From the NCBI RefSeq assembly GCF_022179185.1, contig NZ_BPQJ01000016.1, positions 93,500 to 157,499 of the forward strand: a DNA stretch of 64,000 nucleotides, read 5' to 3'. The stretch's first letter is position 1; each line of letters starts with the position of its first letter. The notes under the pieces were generated by a model. It worked only from the letters and a program-made list of their open reading frames with translations, was not told where the DNA came from and made no database searches. Positions 42,238 through 51,663 of the stretch are shown here, piece after piece. The translations under genes were made by a program, and so were the position numbers. This DNA comes from Methylobacterium frigidaeris (lineage in GTDB: Bacteria > Pseudomonadota > Alphaproteobacteria > Rhizobiales > Beijerinckiaceae).

Positions 42238-43598
42238 GCGGCATGCCACCACCTCCGATATCGCTGGCCGACCCCGCCGGGCTTTTCTCGGCGGAGCTAC
42301 CCGCCCGGATCGAGCAGGGCTTCGAGCGGCGGGCGCTGGCCCCCCGGATCGGGGTCGTCCTCATCCTCCTGCTGGGTGCCCTCGCCGACTACGGCCACGG
42401 CGAACGCACGGGTCATTGGGTCGTGCTCGGGGCCTACGTCCTCGTCACGCTGCTGGCAACGGCCGGCGCCCGGGCGCGGTCCGAACGCGTCCGCTCCTGG
42501 CTCCCGCTCGCGGCGACATGCGCCGACGCGGCCATCGCGGTCTACGTGGTCGCCGACCACGTGCCTCGTTACAGCGGCGAGGCCCACCTCGCGACCGACG
42601 CGGTCAGCCTATTGCCGGCGTACCTGTTCCTGCTGCAGACCGGCATGCGTCTCAGGCCCCGGCTCGCCGCGCTCTTCGCGGCGCTCGTGGCCGCCGGGTG
42701 GGCGACGGCGCTGGCCTTGCTCCTCGACCCCGCGCGCCTCGGTCCGGACGGCGCGCACGTCCTGGTCCGCCAGGGGATGGGCCTCGCTGCGTTCGCTGTC
42801 GCGTCGGGCTTCGTCGTGTCGACGACGGCGTGGATGCGTGCCGCGGCCGCCGCGGCGTTGCGCGCCGGGGAGGAGCGGCTGATGCTGTCCAGGTTCCTGC
42901 CGGACGGCGTGGCCACCGAGGTCGTCCGCACGGGCGGCACGGCTTCCGTGGCCGAGCGCCACGCGACCCTGCTCAGCGTGGACCTGCGGGGTTCCTCGGC
43001 TCTCGCCAGGGCGTACCCGCCTGCGCTCTCCATCGCTTGGCTGCTGGAATTCCGGCGGCTCGTCCATGACGCGGTGACGACCCATGGCGGCGTAGTCGAC
43101 AAGTACGTCGGCGACGGGGTGCTGGCGCTGTTCCTCGACGGCGATGCCGGCGAGCAGGCTGGCCGGGCACTGGCCGCAGCGGAGGCGATGCTCGACACCC
43201 TGACCGCGCTGAACCGCGAGCGGTCCAGGGCGGGGCGCCCGACGCTGCGGGTCATCGCCGCACTGCACTGCGGCCCGGTCCTGGCCGGCGTGTTCGACGA
43301 CGGCCGGCGCGCCGAGTTCACGGTGCTCGGGACGGTCATGAACGACCTGTCGCGGATCGAGCGGCGCGCCAAGGAGGAAGACCTGGATGTGGTCGCCAGC
43401 GCCGACGTCCTGCGCCGGTTCGGCGCCGACGCGCCCGAACGGCTGGCTCCCCGCTCTTTGCCGCCCTCGGGGGAAACAACCCTGCCGCGCCTCTTCGCAC
43501 TCCGCCTCGGCGCAGCCGAGCGGCCGGCGGAGAAAGGCGGGCGCGGCCTCCCGTCAGCCTCCCCCTCCATTGTCACCGACCCGGGAAGCGTGCCGTGA
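42234..43598 (+). CDS. Membrane class III adenylate/guanylate cyclase
   Basis: 454 residues from GTG 42234, coupled by a 4-base overlap to the PCu(A)C-like gene. The N-terminal ~200 residues form about six membrane helices. The C-terminal domain has class III cyclase motifs: LSVDLRGSSALAR with the metal Asp, VDKYVGDGVLALF, and VIAALHCGPVLAGVF. It makes cyclic nucleotide, probably cAMP. The coupling to a copper-chaperone-like gene suggests a link between envelope copper and signalling, which is inference. Confidence 0.87.
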   Translation: MSGMPPPPISLADPAGLFSAELPARIEQGFERRALAPRIGVVLILLLGALADYGHGERTGHWVVLGAYVLVTLLATAGARARSERVRSWLPLAATCADAAIAVYVVADHVPRYSGEAHLATDAVSLLPAYLFLLQTGMRLRPRLAALFAALVAAGWATALALLLDPARLGPDGAHVLVRQGMGLAAFAVASGFVVSTTAWMRAAAAAALRAGEERLMLSRFLPDGVATEVVRTGGTASVAERHATLLSVDLRGSSALARAYPPALSIAWLLEFRRLVHDAVTTHGGVVDKYVGDGVLALFLDGDAGEQAGRALAAAEAMLDTLTALNRERSRAGRPTLRVIAALHCGPVLAGVFDDGRRAEFTVLGTVMNDLSRIERRAKEEDLDVVASADVLRRFGADAPERLAPRSLPPSGETTLPRLFALRLGAAERPAEKGGRGLPSASPSIVTDPGSVP

Positions 43599-43758
43599 AA
43601 GCCACCCCGTCGTCCGGCACAGCGCCTTCCCCCGCCGAAGGCAGCGGCACGCCCGGCTTTGCAGGCCCCCACGGAAGGAACGTCGCCGCGCCCGACGACG
43701 CGACGTGGCGACGTTCCGTCCGCTCCCCGCGAGTGATGAACGGAAGGAGGCCGCGACC

Positions 43759-44586
43759 ATGACACGCCCCGTAAAGCGCTGTCCGAAAGGAATTCCGCTG
43801 CTGCGCTCGTCCTGGTCCGCCCTGACGCCAGTGGATCCAGGGGCGGCCGAGGCCGCGCAGGCCTACCTCGCCCTCGCCGACGCCGCCCTGCCCGGCCTCG
43901 TCCGGTCCCTCCACCTCGTGGGCTCCGCCGTGCTGGGCGACTTCCGGTCCGGGTCGAGCGACGTGAACTTCGTTGCCGGGACGCACGGTCCGGCCCCGAC
44001 TCAGGCGCTCGAAGCCGTTCACCAGGACATCGCGCCCGGGCATCCGCTCTCGCGACTCGACGGGATCTACGTCACGGAAGACGAGTTGCGCCTCGGGACG
44101 TGGGAGGTGACCGGACCGCAAGTTCGACGCGGGCGGTTCATCCCCACCGGACCGCACGGGCGCCGGGCACTGGATCGGTACGCGTTCGCGACCGGCGCCG
44201 TCGCCGCCCGAGGGACGACGCCGACGGGGCTGGAGCATCGCATCTCGTCGCGGGACATCAACCGCGACCTCGTGCTGCTGGCGGGGAAGGCGGTCACGGC
44301 CGCCCGTCGCGCGGCGCCGAGCGCCTGGGAGGCGTCCTCCCTCGTCCTCGGCACCGCGCGCTTGCACTACACCCTGCTCACCGGGCGGGTGACGACGAAG
44401 ACCGACGCCGGCCTGTACGGGCTGGTTACGTTCTCGCCGTGCTGGGCGTCGGTCCTCGACCGGGCCTTAGCCGTCCGACGGGACGGCGCGGGTTCCGCGG
44501 CGGTACTCCAGGCCGGGGAGGTCGAGGCTTTTGCCGCCATGGTCGCCGCCGACATGGAGGAACTCGCCCCGGAGGCGCGCGGATGA
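43759..44586 (+). CDS. AadA-like nucleotidyltransferase with altered catalytic motif
   Basis: This 275-residue protein has an N-terminal nucleotidyltransferase motif, HLVGSAVLGDFRSGSSDVNF, followed by an AadA-type C-terminal helical domain. AadA-like enzymes transfer AMP to aminoglycosides and use an Asp-x-Asp pair. Here the second position is Asn (SDVN), so activity is doubtful. AAGGAGG precedes the ATG at 43759. It may be a pseudoenzyme or act on another substrate. Confidence 0.7.
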   Translation: MTRPVKRCPKGIPLLRSSWSALTPVDPGAAEAAQAYLALADAALPGLVRSLHLVGSAVLGDFRSGSSDVNFVAGTHGPAPTQALEAVHQDIAPGHPLSRLDGIYVTEDELRLGTWEVTGPQVRRGRFIPTGPHGRRALDRYAFATGAVAARGTTPTGLEHRISSRDINRDLVLLAGKAVTAARRAAPSAWEASSLVLGTARLHYTLLTGRVTTKTDAGLYGLVTFSPCWASVLDRALAVRRDGAGSAAVLQAGEVEAFAAMVAADMEELAPEARG

Positions 44587-45272
44587 CGTTCACGTCGGCG
44601 CGGGTTCCGTTCGGCGTCGCGGCGTTGCTCCGCCTACGCGGGTCGCGACGTGGACATCCCGGGCGCGGCAGCCACGCGTCCGAGCGCGCCACGGGGTCGC
44701 CGCGTGCCGTCGCTCGAAGGGCGCTTATGGCGCGCTTCGGGCATCGCGCCCTTGTGGGGGCTAAACGGCTTCTCAAGCGGCTTTGAGCTCGTCACAGGGG
44801 GCAGGATCAGAAGATCAGGTACACCGCCACAACAGTGGCAACGAGGGTCAGGGCACATCCCAGAATGGAAATCGGTTCTTCGCCGTTTCCTCCGTCTCGG
44901 AATCGTACCACAGCGCCTCATCGTCATGTGTCACGGCGGTCTTCCTCGCTTGTCCCCTGCCGGGATTGGGCGCTCCCAGAGGGTTCAGGCCTGAGCGTTA
45001 AATCGCAGCCAACGGCATGCCGGGGGTGCCGCGACGGATCGTCGCGTGCCTGCAACGCGGGACCAACCGAAAGGGGCGTTGCCGCAAGGTGGATCGTGCC
45101 TGCCGGCACGCCGGCCCGGAAGGCGAAGCGAGGGCAAGTGGGCCGCGACTGCCCCGAAGCGATGCTTGGTTCGGATCGGATCCAGGCGGACGTGCTCGGG
45201 CGTCAGGCTAGGTCGAGGCCGAGCCGAATGTCTGCAGGACCATTCCCGGACGAGGGCGGACCGACATTTCGG
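44587..45272. other. Sparse stretch with one candidate peptide
   Basis: Apart from the possible membrane peptide at 44807-44911, I see no gene. The 3' part holds GC-rich debris leading to the TnpB fragment. Confidence 0.35.
44807..44911 (-). CDS. Candidate 34-residue single-helix membrane peptide
   Basis: A GTG at 44911 follows GAGG by six bases. The product has a charged start (VRFRDGGNGEE) and one hydrophobic helix to the end (ISILGCALTLVATVVAVYLI). Such small membrane peptides exist, but nothing else supports this one. The locus is less GC-rich than its surroundings. Confidence 0.3.
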   Translation of the reverse strand: MVRFRDGGNGEEPISILGCALTLVATVVAVYLIF

Positions 45273-46314
45273 TCATTCGTCATTTGGGGTTGATGGCCCC
45301 GCGTGACTTTCTCTAGCGCCGCCCTCAGACGGCGAGGAGCGTCCCGGGACGACGCACGGCCCGACGGCCCGCGTTGGCGCCCCCGAGGGGCTGCCCCCCT
45401 CGCTCGCGGCCTTGGCCGCGAGACCTCGGTCGCGGATCACCCCGGCCGAGTTCACGTCACGATGCTCGTCCAGCCCGCACGGGCAGACGTGCTGGCGCAG
45501 CGATAGCGGCTTTGGCACAACCGCCCCGCATCGCCGGCACTCCTGCGACGTCCCCCTGGCATCGACGCAGATCAACTCGCCACCGGCCCTGGCAGCCTTG
45601 TAGCGGACGAACTGCACGAGCTTGCCTCATCCCGCATCGAGGATGGACCTGTTCAACCCCCTCTTCTGGGCGACGTGCGTGCCCGGCTCCTCGACAGTCC
45701 CCGCAATCGAGCGGGTCATGTTCCGGATGCGCAGATCCTCCAGCACGACGAGCGCATGCTCGCGCGCCAGCCGCGCCGAGACGCGGTGGAGATGCTGGTC
45801 CCGCGTGTTCGCCACCGCCCGGAGTTGGCGCGCCAGCCGTGCCTTGACCTTGCGCCGGCGGTTCGAGCCCTTGCGGCATCGTGCGAGCGCCCGGCGGGAC
45901 ACCCGGATCTCGCGCTCGCGACGCGAGGCTGGTCGGACGTTCGGGATGCGGCAGCGCCTCGACGCCAAGGTCGCCGCCCACCGCCTCGCCGGCGGGTGGC
46001 GTAGCCGCCACCACCTCATTGGTCTCGACGGTGAAGCCGACGTACCGGTGCCGGCCCTTGCGGGTGAACGTCACGCCCAGGATCTTGGCGTCGGACGGAA
46101 GCGCCCGGTCGTGGTTAAGGCGGATCGGGCGGTCAAAACCCTTGAGCCGGATGCGGTCGCCCTCGTGCCGCAGGCCTGCGGCCTCAAGCAGGCCGAAGGT
46201 GTTCCAGCGCGAGACTGGCTTGAAGCGTGGGAATCCAGGCTTGAGCCCGCGCTTGATCCGTCCGAAGAACCCGGTGAAGCCGTCCTCGACGCGCTTGAGC
46301 GTCCAGCGACCCAT
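45273..46314 (-). pseudogene. TnpB (OrfB) fragment of an IS200/IS605-type element
   Basis: Pieces of a TnpB protein appear in successive frames. WTLKRVEDGFTGFFGRIKRG and GFPRFKPVSRWNTFGL come first, then HALVVLEDLRIRNMTRSIAG (the RuvC Glu block), then CRRCGAVVPKPLSLRQHVCPCG with the zinc ribbon and EHRDVNSAG. At least two frameshifts and loss of the N-terminal ~70 residues make it inactive. It differs in sequence from the intact tnpB at 56869-58077. Its 5' end abuts the IS66 fragment near 46320. Confidence 0.85.
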
Positions 46315-46329
46315 GTTGGCCGGAGCGGC

Positions 46330-46737
46330 CAGCCTGGTCGTCGCGCTGGGGGGGGCTGCGGGAGAACCGGGCCCGGCTGTCGGCCAAGACGCCGATGGCC
46401 GGGGTGATGGACTTCCTGTTCAAGCGCTGGGCGGCGTTCATGCGCTTCCTTGAGGACGGGCGGGTCTACCTGAGCAACGCCGCCGCCGCCGAGCGGGCGC
46501 TGCGCGGGATCGCGGTGGGCCGCCGCAACTGGACGTTCGCTGGCTCGGACGCGGGCGGACGGGCGGCGCGCGGCGGCGCTGTACACGCTGACCGAGACCG
46601 CCAAGCTCAACGCGGTCGATCCCCGGGCCTGGCTGGCCGACGTGCTGGCCCGACTGCCGGCCCATCCCGCGCGCCGGATCGACGAACTCCTCCCCTGGAA
46701 CTGGACACCGCCCCAGCAATCCCAGAGTGCCGCCTGA
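46330..46737 (+). pseudogene. C-terminal fragment of an IS66-family transposase
   Basis: VMDFLFKRWAAFMRFLEDGR, AERALRGIAVGRRNWTFAGS and, in a shifted frame, ALYTLTETAKLNAVDPRAWL through LLPWNW are the conserved end of IS66 TnpC transposases. About 130 codons remain, with one frameshift near 46565. The stop is at 46735-46737. The N-terminus and the element ends are missing. Confidence 0.85.
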
Positions 46738-47202
46738 CCTCGCGAGCGCGCAATGATGCTCGCCGCGCGGCCGTCGCCGAACGCGTACGGTGACTGACGT
46801 GCACCATCCTCTCAGGATGCATCGGCGACCTCCATCGTCGGGACGAGCGTTCGTTCGCGATGCCTCGAACGGATGCCGGCGGGGCCGACCGGTGGCGGCG
46901 GGGCAGGACGCATGGCCGGACGGTGACCCGGATGGGCTGGCGTCCGGCCGAAGCCCGATGCGGCCCCTCCCACGCGTGGAGGGAGGCCCCCGCAGGGCGC
47001 TCCCACCCTTGGACGGCGCCGGGGAATCGGACGCGGGCCCAATTTCGGGGGCCGCCCGGAAAGCCACAAACGGCACCATCGGCACGCGGGCGCCGCTCCG
47101 CCGGCTTCGCGCCCTGACCGCCCGGCCCGGGCGGCGTCTTTCACCCGGGCCGGACGCCGCGGAGGCGTCGGGGCAAGCGTTCCTTCGCGACCCGGACCGC
47201 GC
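46738..47202. other. Intergenic stretch with one strong hairpin
   Basis: No supported gene. The hairpin at 47122-47153 is listed separately; the rest is GC-rich sequence beyond the IS66 scar. Confidence 0.35.
47122..47153 (-). terminator. Terminator-like hairpin after the 47203-47847 gene
   Basis: CCGGCCCGGG (47122-47131) pairs with CCCGGGCCGG (47144-47153) around a 12-base loop containing CTTT. It lies 50 bases past the stop of the minus-strand gene. Confidence 0.5.
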
Positions 47203-47847
47203 CTACCGAACGGGACTCCACCCAACGCACCTCTCCAGCAGGCGGGTCGGGTGCCTCGCATAGTCGATGCCCGTTCCCTGCTCGTCCTCCGCGGCGGCGA
47301 AGGCGGCATAGTGAATGGATTGCAGGAAGGCGTTCCCGGGCAACCGGTCGGCGAGGAGCAGTATCGGCCCGACGCCGCCGCCGTGGGCGAGAGCGAGCCG
47401 GCCTGCGGCGAGGGCTCCCGCCAGGTCGGCGAGCAGGCGCCTGTCGTCGGGCCGGAACGCGGCGAGCGCCGCGCTCGCCTCGTCGTAGGCGGTCGCGAGG
47501 GCGTCGTCCTCCTGCCAGGCGTCGTGAAAACCCTCGCCGTCGCGCAGGTGCTTCCGGCGCACCCCCTGCCGCTTGGCGGCCCAGTCCCGGGCGTAGGCGT
47601 CGTTGAGGACGAGCAGCGTGGCCAGCTTCGGGTCGTCGTGCTGCACGAACGCCCAGTCGGGTCCGGCCGGTTTCGGCCGGCACAGGGCATCCTCGACCGT
47701 GATGGCGTCCTCCGCCACGCCGAGCCACGCGCGGAGCCCGGCGCAGCCGTGCTCGTGCTCCGCCTTGCAGTCGTGTCCCAGGGCCACGCCCCATGGGCTG
47801 CCGCCTTCCCCGAGCAGGACGACGCGGTTCTGGTTTCCGGCCTTCAT
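47203..47847 (-). CDS. Hypothetical protein (214 residues)
   Basis: GGAGG precedes the ATG at 47847. Visible segments are GGSPWGVALGHDCKAEHEHG, PDWAFVQHDDPKLATLLVLN, AYARDWAAKRQGVRRKHLRD and FLQSIHYAAFAAAEDEQGTG. The overall look is a soluble mixed protein with several His and Asp. I recognise no family. It is divergent from the helicase gene at 48126, with about 280 bases between. Confidence 0.6.
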   Translation of the reverse strand: MKAGNQNRVVLLGEGGSPWGVALGHDCKAEHEHGCAGLRAWLGVAEDAITVEDALCRPKPAGPDWAFVQHDDPKLATLLVLNDAYARDWAAKRQGVRRKHLRDGEGFHDAWQEDDALATAYDEASAALAAFRPDDRRLLADLAGALAAGRLALAHGGGVGPILLLADRLPGNAFLQSIHYAAFAAAEDEQGTGIDYARHPTRLLERCVGWSPVR

Positions 47848-48125
47848 GTCAGCCTCCGGGATGACGCGGCGGGAGCGCCTGACAGGGGAGACGATCGCCG
47901 CTTTCGCAGGAATGGCAAGGGCGCGCCCGTACCGGGTCGAGCCGGAGGGGCGCGCGCCGGCCGGCCCGGCCCCGGAACCTGTCGTCGGCGCGTTCGTGCG
48001 CCCGGTGTCCGCCGACGGAGCCGACCGTCCGTCGAGGCGTCGCGTCGTCAGCGATGGCGCCCGGGTTGTGGATTGCCCGGTCCTTCCCAAACTGGGCACG
48101 AGGCGGCCGCGCGCGTCGCGTCGGA

Positions 48126-51100
48126 GTGAAGGAATTGAGCGGGTCGGGGTCCTGGTTCGCGGACGCGATGCGCGGGAGCGCCGCCGGTCTTGGGGGCACG
48201 CACCTCAAGGTCCACGACCTGCTGCGCGCGCTCCCCCTGCAGGCGGTGCGCAACAACCTCGTCGCCGGGCTCGGGCACGCCGGCTCCCGCGGCCGACCGC
48301 TCTGGGACCACCAGGCCGAGACCCTGGCGGCGTTGGCGGCCCACCTCGCCGACCCGGCGTGCGACCCGCGGGCCCTGGCGGTGATCCCCACCGCGGGCGG
48401 CAAGACCGAGATCATCGTCAGGCTGGTGGAGGCGACCGGTCTCGACGCGGGCGGCGCGCGCCTGGCGGTCCCGACCATCGTGCTGGAGCCCTCGCGCCAC
48501 CTCATCCGGCAGACAGTCGAGACGTTCCGCGAGCGCTTCCCGGCCCTGCAGGTGTCCGGGCTCCTCGCGCCGGACGACCGGCCGCGCAACGTGACGGTGA
48601 TGAGCTACGATCTCTTCGTCAACATGCTCCGCGACGGCAGGCTGCTCCCCGGCGACGTCGGGGCGGTCGTCATGGACGAGGCCCACCGCGGGCTCTCGGA
48701 CCTGCGGCAGGACCTGATCCGCCGGTTCCTCGACCACGCCGTGGTCACGGCGTTCAGCGCCACGCCCGCCTTCGACGCGAACAAGACCGTGCACGCGCTG
48801 CTCGGCTCGGAGAACGAGGTCATCAAGGTCGCGGACGAGCGCCTACGGCGCGAGGGGATCATCTCCCCCGTGGCCAACTACGTCCTGCGCGTCGACGTCG
48901 TCGGCGCCCTGCCGGACGACCCCGCCCTCAGGCGCGCCATCCTCAGGAAGGCCGGACACGAAGCCCTGGTCGGCTTCCTCGCCACCTACGAGGAGCCGGC
49001 CACGGGCCTGCGCCTGCGCGACAAGGCCTTCTTCGGCTACGCCAACGGCATCCGGCAGGCCGAGGGGCTCGCCGCCGCGATGACGGCGGCGGGCATGCCG
49101 GCCCGCGGGGTCAAGGGCAGCGACGGCCTGGAGGCGTTGAAGGCCAACCTTCTAGACCTGCGGGACGGGCACCTGCGGGCGCTGGTCAACGACAAGGTGC
49201 TCGTGGAGGGGGTGAACCTGCCGCAGGCGCGCGGCGTGGTCGCCTTTGATGCGACCTCGTCCCTGGTCAAGCACGTCCAGCGCTGCGGGCGCGCCAGGCG
49301 CCTCGACCCCGCGCTCGACCGATCCGACCCGCGGCAGATGTCCTCCGTGGTCGAGGCGATGGTCTGCATCGACGGGATGCCGCTCGACACGCAGCGCATC
49401 TACGCCGAGGCCATCGGCGACCTGTCGGTGGCCCGGGTCTACGACACGCCCCGCCAGGACGCGGCGGCGCTCGCGCGCGAGATCGTGCGGGACCGGCCGG
49501 CGGAGGCGGGCGGGGAGGAGAACCGGGAGGAGGCGTCCGAGATGGACGAGGCCATCGGTCGCCTGGAGGAGGGCCGACGGTCGGGCGCCAGAGGGGCGGG
49601 GCCCCGCGCGCCCGTCGACGCGGAGCGGTGGGCGGACGCCTTCTCGGTCATGGGTAGCCTGGATGGCATCCACTACCTGCTCGCCGAGCGCGAGGGCCCG
49701 CGGCGCCTGGAAGGCATGCTGCACCGCGTCCAGGTGGCCCGCGCCATCGGCATCCGGACGGACGACCCCCACCTCAAGGACCTGTTCGGCGAGTTGGAGG
49801 AGGCGGCGCGGGCTGGCCTGACCCCTGAGGTCGCGGGCGTCGCCGTCCATGCGGGCTTCCACAGGTTCGAGCGCCAGCGCGCGTTCTACGTCCACGTCGA
49901 CGACGTGCCACGCGTCGGCGTCGAGGTCTTCAGGCGATCCGGGCGGATGCTGGCGGCCGGGACCATGCCGGACAACTTCGGCGCCGAGCGCCAGGCCGGA
50001 TGGCTGACGCGCACCGAGGCCGCCTTCGCCTGCAACCTGAACCCCTACCACCCCGCCTTCACGGCCGTCTGGGACGCGGCGCTGGCCGGCACGCTCGGCG
50101 CGTTCGAGGGCGGCCCCCTGATCCGGCTGCTGCGCGACGGCGGCAAGCCCAAGCTCCACGTGCACGAGCGGGGATTGGAGGTGTTCCGCCGGCACCTGGG
50201 CGTCCAGGGTCCCACGCTGCCCGCCAAGCGCGCCGACCAGGCGTCGGTGTGGGAGGTGATGCGCGCGCTGGGCGTCAGCAAGCGCCTGACCCGGTTCCGG
50301 GAGCAATGGGACCGGATGGTCGAGGACTGCATGCGGGACGGGCAGGTCGTCCGGGACGGGCGCCGGGTTGGGTTCGGGTTCGTCCGCGGGGCGAACGGCA
50401 GCCCCGTCCCCGCGCTGGACAGGGCCGAGATCGCGTGGTTCGCGCAGCTCACCGGCGTCGCCGGCCTGATCGAGCCGTCCGAGGAGTGGCTCACCATCAA
50501 CGAGGCGGGGCGCGCCATCTCGACGTCGCCCTACGCCACGCCGGCGCTCAAGGATCTCTGGATGGAGATCCGGCGCTCCTACGAGGAGACCGGCGTCGGC
50601 AGGGCGGCGGGCCGGGAGTGGCACAGCGCGATGGCCAAGGGGACGGAGGTCGGCGCCTTCCGGCTGCACCGGTCCGAGATGGACGCGCTCGCCGCCGCCA
50701 TCGGGCGCGGCAGGGACCGGCTCATGACCGACGAGTGGCTGAGCGCGAAGAAGGTCGCCGCCCTCCTGAACCAGAACCCGGACAGGGGGAGGTTCCGCGA
50801 GGTGTGGGACGGCCTCCTCGAATGCCTGGAGGCGGGGGAGCCCCCCGTCCTGGATGGCGTGGCGTTGCGTATGGAGGCCCGCCTACTGGGCGGCAAGCCC
50901 GTCCCTTGCCTGCACGTCTCGGAGGTCGACGCGCTCGGGCGCATGACGGGCGGGCGCAGGTCCGCCGGACCCAAGGGCGACGCGTGGCAGGGGATGGCCG
51001 ACGCCGCCGGCCATTTCGGGAAGCATCCGACGGACCCGACCTTCCGGCGGTCCTGGCAGGCCCTGGTGGTGGCGGCCGAGGACGGGCCGGTGCTGGACGG

Positions 51101-51464
51101 CGCACGCGCCGTGAGGTTCGAGTACCGGACGGCGACGAAGGCCGTCTGGTGCCTTCACCGGGACGAGCTCGAATGGTTCGGCAAGCGAACCTGGCCGAAG
51201 CGGCGTCCCCCCGTGCCGAGGCCCTACGTCCCCCTCGCGGACCTGCGCGCGGGCGAGGCCGTCGAGGGGGCGCTGGACGCCTTCGACCTCGTGGCCGAGG
51301 AAGTGGACGGGCTGCTCGCCGACGCTTCGCCGCTGTCGCTCCTCGGGCGGGAGGGGTTGCGCTTCGAGCGGCTTCCGGAAGGCGGGCTGGCCGTCCATCC
51401 GGACGACGTCGCCGGGTTTCTCGATTCCGTAAGGGAACTCTCCGAGACCGCCCCTTCGCCGTAA
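48126..51464 (+). CDS. SF2 helicase with six tandem C-terminal repeats
   Basis: About 1112 residues from GTG 48126; the start is uncertain, and ATG 48168 is an alternative. The N-terminal ~450 residues form an SF2 helicase: Walker A PTAGGKTE, DEAH box VVMDEAHRG, motif III FSATPAF and motif VI QRCGRARRLD. From about residue 530 to 1020 a unit of about 82 residues repeats six times. It starts with W-[LEQ]-x4-A-x4 and has a conserved F-x3-W or equivalent, then strands and an L-H-[RV]-x2-[ED]-x4-F end. Examples begin WLTRTEAAFAC, WLTINEAGRAI, WLSAKKVAALL and WQGMADAAGHF. The N-terminal helix pair of each unit looks like a DNA-binding helix-turn-helix. Function unknown; an exonuclease remnant follows 200 bases downstream. 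Confidence 0.8.
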   Translation: MKELSGSGSWFADAMRGSAAGLGGTHLKVHDLLRALPLQAVRNNLVAGLGHAGSRGRPLWDHQAETLAALAAHLADPACDPRALAVIPTAGGKTEIIVRLVEATGLDAGGARLAVPTIVLEPSRHLIRQTVETFRERFPALQVSGLLAPDDRPRNVTVMSYDLFVNMLRDGRLLPGDVGAVVMDEAHRGLSDLRQDLIRRFLDHAVVTAFSATPAFDANKTVHALLGSENEVIKVADERLRREGIISPVANYVLRVDVVGALPDDPALRRAILRKAGHEALVGFLATYEEPATGLRLRDKAFFGYANGIRQAEGLAAAMTAAGMPARGVKGSDGLEALKANLLDLRDGHLRALVNDKVLVEGVNLPQARGVVAFDATSSLVKHVQRCGRARRLDPALDRSDPRQMSSVVEAMVCIDGMPLDTQRIYAEAIGDLSVARVYDTPRQDAAALAREIVRDRPAEAGGEENREEASEMDEAIGRLEEGRRSGARGAGPRAPVDAERWADAFSVMGSLDGIHYLLAEREGPRRLEGMLHRVQVARAIGIRTDDPHLKDLFGELEEAARAGLTPEVAGVAVHAGFHRFERQRAFYVHVDDVPRVGVEVFRRSGRMLAAGTMPDNFGAERQAGWLTRTEAAFACNLNPYHPAFTAVWDAALAGTLGAFEGGPLIRLLRDGGKPKLHVHERGLEVFRRHLGVQGPTLPAKRADQASVWEVMRALGVSKRLTRFREQWDRMVEDCMRDGQVVRDGRRVGFGFVRGANGSPVPALDRAEIAWFAQLTGVAGLIEPSEEWLTINEAGRAISTSPYATPALKDLWMEIRRSYEETGVGRAAGREWHSAMAKGTEVGAFRLHRSEMDALAAAIGRGRDRLMTDEWLSAKKVAALLNQNPDRGRFREVWDGLLECLEAGEPPVLDGVALRMEARLLGGKPVPCLHVSEVDALGRMTGGRRSAGPKGDAWQGMADAAGHFGKHPTDPTFRRSWQALVVAAEDGPVLDGARAVRFEYRTATKAVWCLHRDELEWFGKRTWPKRRPPVPRPYVPLADLRAGEAVEGALDAFDLVAEEVDGLLADASPLSLLGREGLRFERLPEGGLAVHPDDVAGFLDSVRELSETAPSP

Positions 51465-51663
51465 GTGGTTGAGGGGTCCGGCACCGCCATGAGGTGGGAT
51501 GCGGCGCAGACCTGACGGCGCAGTCCCCCTTCCCATAGGCCGGGCCGCGCGCGGGGGGAGCCGCCCCGGGATATGGCCACCTAAGTCCGGGTGCGTTCAG
51601 ATGTGGTGGCAATGCCTCGGAGTAGCATCCGCGCCGCGGCGCGAACCCTGTGAGGTCTCGAAC

